A stretch of DNA of 64,000 nucleotides from Pseudomonas sp. 21 (GTDB lineage Bacteria; Pseudomonadota; Gammaproteobacteria; Pseudomonadales; Pseudomonadaceae), in the NCBI RefSeq assembly GCF_000955805.1, contig NZ_JYOA01000003.1, positions 87,540 to 151,539 on the forward strand, read 5' to 3'. Shown here piece after piece: positions 60,099-64,000 of the stretch. A model generated the notes under the pieces. That model was not told the DNA's origin. It searched no databases and worked only from the letters and a program-made list of their open reading frames with translations. Made by a program: the position numbers and the translations under genes. Numbering within the stretch: the stretch's first letter is position 1; every line of letters starts with the position of its first letter.

Positions 60099-60155
60099 AA
60101 AGGCCCTCCGTCCGCGACTTCCCCTGCCGGGGTTCGCAGGCGGGGGGCTTTTTTG
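60099..60155 (+). terminator. Terminator of the mla operon
   Basis: An imperfect 16-bp stem (AAGGCCCTCC side pairing with CGGGGGGCTT side, with an inner CCCC/GGGG hairpin) is followed by six T. It lies between mlaB and ibaG. Confidence 0.7.
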
Positions 60156-60200
60156 TATCATGGCCGACCCGCGCGCGTAGGGCGCCGAACGAGGTTGAGC

Positions 60201-61728
<1,528 letters not shown>

Positions 61729-61742
61729 GGCTGAGCCAGACA

Positions 61743-62378
61743 ATGCTGACGATTGCCCTGTCCAAGGGCCGTATCCTCGACGACACCCTGCCGCTGCTTG
61801 CAGCGGCGGGCATCGTGCCGACCGAGAATCCGGACAAGAGCCGCAAGCTGATCATCCCCACCACCCTCGATGACGTGCGCCTGCTGATCGTGCGCGCCAC
61901 CGACGTGCCGACCTATGTCGAGCACGGCGCCGCCGACCTTGGCGTCGCGGGCAAGGACGTGCTCATGGAGTACGGTGGCCAGGGCCTCTACGAGCCGCTG
62001 GACCTGAAGATTGCCAACTGCAAGCTGATGACCGCCGGTGCGGTCGGCGCGCCGGAGCCCAAGGGCCGCCTGCGCGTGGCCACCAAGTTCGTCAACGTCG
62101 CCAAGCGCTACTACGCCGAACAGGGCCGCCAGGTCGACGTGATCAAGCTGTACGGCTCCATGGAGCTGGCGCCGCTGGTCGGCCTCGCCGACAAGATCAT
62201 CGACGTGGTGGATACCGGCAACACCCTGCGTGCGAACGGCCTGGAGCCCCAGGAACTGATCGCGCACATCAGCTCGCGCCTGGTGGTGAACAAAGCTTCG
62301 ATGAAGATGCAGCATGCTCGCATCCAGGCCCTGATCGACACCCTGCGCGAAGCCGTCGAAGCTCGACACCGTCACTGA
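61743..62378 (+). CDS. hisG: ATP phosphoribosyltransferase HisG (short form)
   Basis: The 211-residue catalytic subunit starts histidine synthesis by joining ATP and PRPP. It is the short form ([24 protein letters not shown]), lacking the C-terminal regulatory domain, so it needs HisZ, which is not in this window. The PRPP loop is in [16 protein letters not shown] small hairpin (62385-62402) without a T run follows the stop. Confidence 0.96.
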   Translation: MLTIALSKGRILDDTLPLLAAAGIVPTENPDKSRKLIIPTTLDDVRLLIVRATDVPTYVEHGAADLGVAGKDVLMEYGGQGLYEPLDLKIANCKLMTAGAVGAPEPKGRLRVATKFVNVAKRYYAEQGRQVDVIKLYGSMELAPLVGLADKIIDVVDTGNTLRANGLEPQELIAHISSRLVVNKASMKMQHARIQALIDTLREAVEARHRH

Positions 62379-62500
62379 TACTCACCGCGACCCCGGTCGC
62401 GGCAGCCTATCCGTGTCATAGCCAAATTTTCTCGGGTGCCCGCACGGAAGGCTTGATAGTCTTGCGGCGCCCGAGATCATGCCAATTAAAGAGGCCAGCT

Positions 62501-63823
62501 ATGACCGCACCCTTCGCTATCCGTCGACTCAACGCCGCCGATCCGGACTTCGCGCGTCATCTGGACCATCTGCTCTCCTGGGAAAGCGTGTCCGACGAGT
62601 CGGTGAACCAGCGCGTGCTGGACATCATCGCCGACGTGCGCAGCCGTGGTGACGCCGCCGTGGTGGAGTTCACCCAGCGCTTCGATGGCGTCGATGCCAA
62701 GACCATGGCCGACCTGATCCTGCCGCGCGAGCGCCTGGAACTGGCCCTGACCCGCATCACCCCGGCCCAGCGCGAAGCCCTGGAAACCGCCGCCGAGCGC
62801 GTGCGCAGCTACCACGAGAAGCAGAAGCAGGACTCCTGGCGCTACACCGAAGCCGACGGCACCGTACTCGGCCAGCAGGTCACCCCGCTGGATCGCGCCG
62901 GCCTGTACGTGCCGGGCGGCAAGGCATCCTACCCGTCTTCCGTGCTGATGAACGCCATTCCGGCCAAGGTTGCCGGCGTCACCGAAGTGGTGATGGTGGT
63001 GCCGACCCCGCGCGGCGAGATCAACGAGATCGTCCTGGCCGCCGCCTGCATCGCCGGCGTTGACCGCGTCTTCACCATCGGCGGCGCCCAGGCCGTGGCC
63101 GCGCTGGCCTATGGCACCGAGAGCGTGCCGCAGGTGGACAAGATCGTCGGCCCGGGCAACATCTACGTCGCCACCGCCAAGCGCCACGTGTTCGGCCAGG
63201 TCGGCATCGACATGATCGCCGGCCCGTCGGAAATCCTCGTGGTCTGCGATGGCGGCACCGATCCGGACTGGATCGCCATGGACCTGTTCTCCCAGGCCGA
63301 GCACGACGAGGACGCCCAGTCGATCCTGGTCAGCCCGGACGCCGCTTTCCTGGATCAAGTCGCCGCCAGCATCGAGAAGCTGCTGCCGACCATGGAGCGC
63401 GCCGAGATCATCCGCACTTCGCTGACCAACCGCGGCGCGCTGATCCTCGTCGCTGACCAGGAGCAGGCCTGCCAGGTCGCCAACCGCATCGCCCCGGAGC
63501 ACCTGGAACTGTCCGTGGCCGATCCGGAAAGCTGGCTGCCGAAGATCCGTCACGCCGGCGCCATCTTCATGGGCCGCTACACCGCCGAGGCGCTGGGCGA
63601 TTACTGCGCCGGCCCGAACCACGTGCTGCCGACCTCCGGCACCGCGCGCTTCTCCTCGCCGCTGGGCGTGTACGACTTCCAGAAGCGCTCCTCGATCATC
63701 TTCTGCTCCGCGCCGGGCGCTTCCGAGCTGGGCAAGACCGCATCGATCCTGGCCCGAGGCGAGTCGCTGACCGCCCACGCGCGCAGCGCCGAATTCCGCA
63801 TCCTTGACGGCAAGAGTGAGTAA
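62501..63823 (+). CDS. hisD: Histidinol dehydrogenase HisD
   Basis: The 440-residue zinc and NAD enzyme converts L-histidinol to L-histidine in two oxidation steps. It has the family signature with [15 protein letters not shown] and [13 protein letters not shown], the Gln-His-type metal residues in this region, and [10 protein letters not shown] 62501 has an AAGAGG RBS. It is 122 bp after hisG and 3 bp before hisC. Confidence 0.96.
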   Translation: MTAPFAIRRLNAADPDFARHLDHLLSWESVSDESVNQRVLDIIADVRSRGDAAVVEFTQRFDGVDAKTMADLILPRERLELALTRITPAQREALETAAERVRSYHEKQKQDSWRYTEADGTVLGQQVTPLDRAGLYVPGGKASYPSSVLMNAIPAKVAGVTEVVMVVPTPRGEINEIVLAAACIAGVDRVFTIGGAQAVAALAYGTESVPQVDKIVGPGNIYVATAKRHVFGQVGIDMIAGPSEILVVCDGGTDPDWIAMDLFSQAEHDEDAQSILVSPDAAFLDQVAASIEKLLPTMERAEIIRTSLTNRGALILVADQEQACQVANRIAPEHLELSVADPESWLPKIRHAGAIFMGRYTAEALGDYCAGPNHVLPTSGTARFSSPLGVYDFQKRSSIIFCSAPGASELGKTASILARGESLTAHARSAEFRILDGKSE

Positions 63824-63826
63824 CCC

Positions 63827-64000
63827 ATGAGCAAGTTCTGGAGTCCCTTCGTCAAGGAGCTGGTGCCCTACGTTCCGGGCGAACAGCCGAAGCTGGCCAA
63901 GCTGGTCAAGCTGAACACCAACGAGAACCCCTATGGCCCGTCGCCGAAGGTGGTTGCCGCAATCCAGGCCGAGCTGAACGACACGCTGCGCCTGTATCCG
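63827..64000 (+). CDS. hisC: Histidinol-phosphate aminotransferase HisC (partial, runs off the window)
   Basis: The first 58 residues are visible ([38 protein letters not shown]). [12 protein letters not shown] is the typical N-terminal substrate segment of the class I/II PLP-dependent HisC. It transaminates imidazole acetol phosphate. The gene is cut by the right end of the window. Confidence 0.93.
   Translation, partial: MSKFWSPFVKELVPYVPGEQPKLAKLVKLNTNENPYGPSPKVVAAIQAELNDTLRLYP

Noticed and set aside
62385-62402. Terminator between hisG and hisD
   Set aside because: The stem leaves too small a loop when fully paired and is not followed by T residues, so I did not list it as a terminator.

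Overview
The window is a high-GC chromosomal segment of a Pseudomonas, close to the P. aeruginosa lineage. The evidence is the protein families and the gene order. As I recall it, the order matches P. aeruginosa PAO1 PA4496 down to PA4447 (dppA, roxSR, mag operon, gatBAC, mreBCD, maf, rng, yhdP, tldD/pmbA, fagA-fumC-sodA, ptsO-rapZ-ptsN-hpf-rpoN, lpt-kds, mla, murA, hisGDC). No rRNA, tRNA, CRISPR array, prophage or insertion sequence was seen. No stretch longer than about 300 bases lacks a gene.

Layout. 1-4.7 kb: a peptide-binding protein, a SIMPL-domain protein and the RoxS/RoxR redox two-component system. 4.7-17.7 kb: a block that I do not remember from this position in PAO1. It holds an SbmA/YddA-like ABC exporter and an M23 peptidase/coiled-coil protein/bactofilin cassette. 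These converge on pbpC and a 1932-residue alpha-2-macroglobulin (A2M) that keeps its CxEQ thioester motif; an AEC-family carrier follows. 17.9-28.1 kb: the six-gene magABCDEF operon, whose own A2M (MagD) has lost the thioester cysteine. 28.1-32.3 kb: a REPIN-like palindrome pair, a CMD-family protein, a small RlpA-like lipoprotein and gatCAB. 32.4-43.7 kb: mreBCD, maf, rng, yhdP, a nitrilase and tldD. 43.7-49.7 kb: darP(yjgA), pmbA and the Fur-type operon fagA-fumC-orfX-sodA plus a ZIP transporter. 49.7-60.1 kb: nitrogen-PTS genes, rpoN, LPS export and Kdo genes on the minus strand, and mlaFEDCB on the plus strand. 60.2-64 kb: ibaG, murA, hisG, hisD and the start of hisC.

How it fits together. 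Nearly everything concerns the cell envelope: peptidoglycan synthesis and shape (murA, mreBCD, pbpC), LPS export, phospholipid retention, and two periplasmic A2M protease-trap systems side by side. The most interesting reading is that both A2M systems come with cell-wall enzymes. The thioester-type A2M sits with pbpC and faces an M23 peptidase and a bactofilin. In the mag operon, MagC has an NlpC/P60-like Cys/His arrangement, and MagE appears to join a penicillin-binding-protein-like SxxK domain to a SpoIID-like domain. These two domain proposals come from reading motifs by eye and need structural confirmation. Other points worth checking are a non-canonical start region and hairpin at mreC, overlapping divergent gatC/mreB promoters, and a tandem duplication across the stop codon of orfX.
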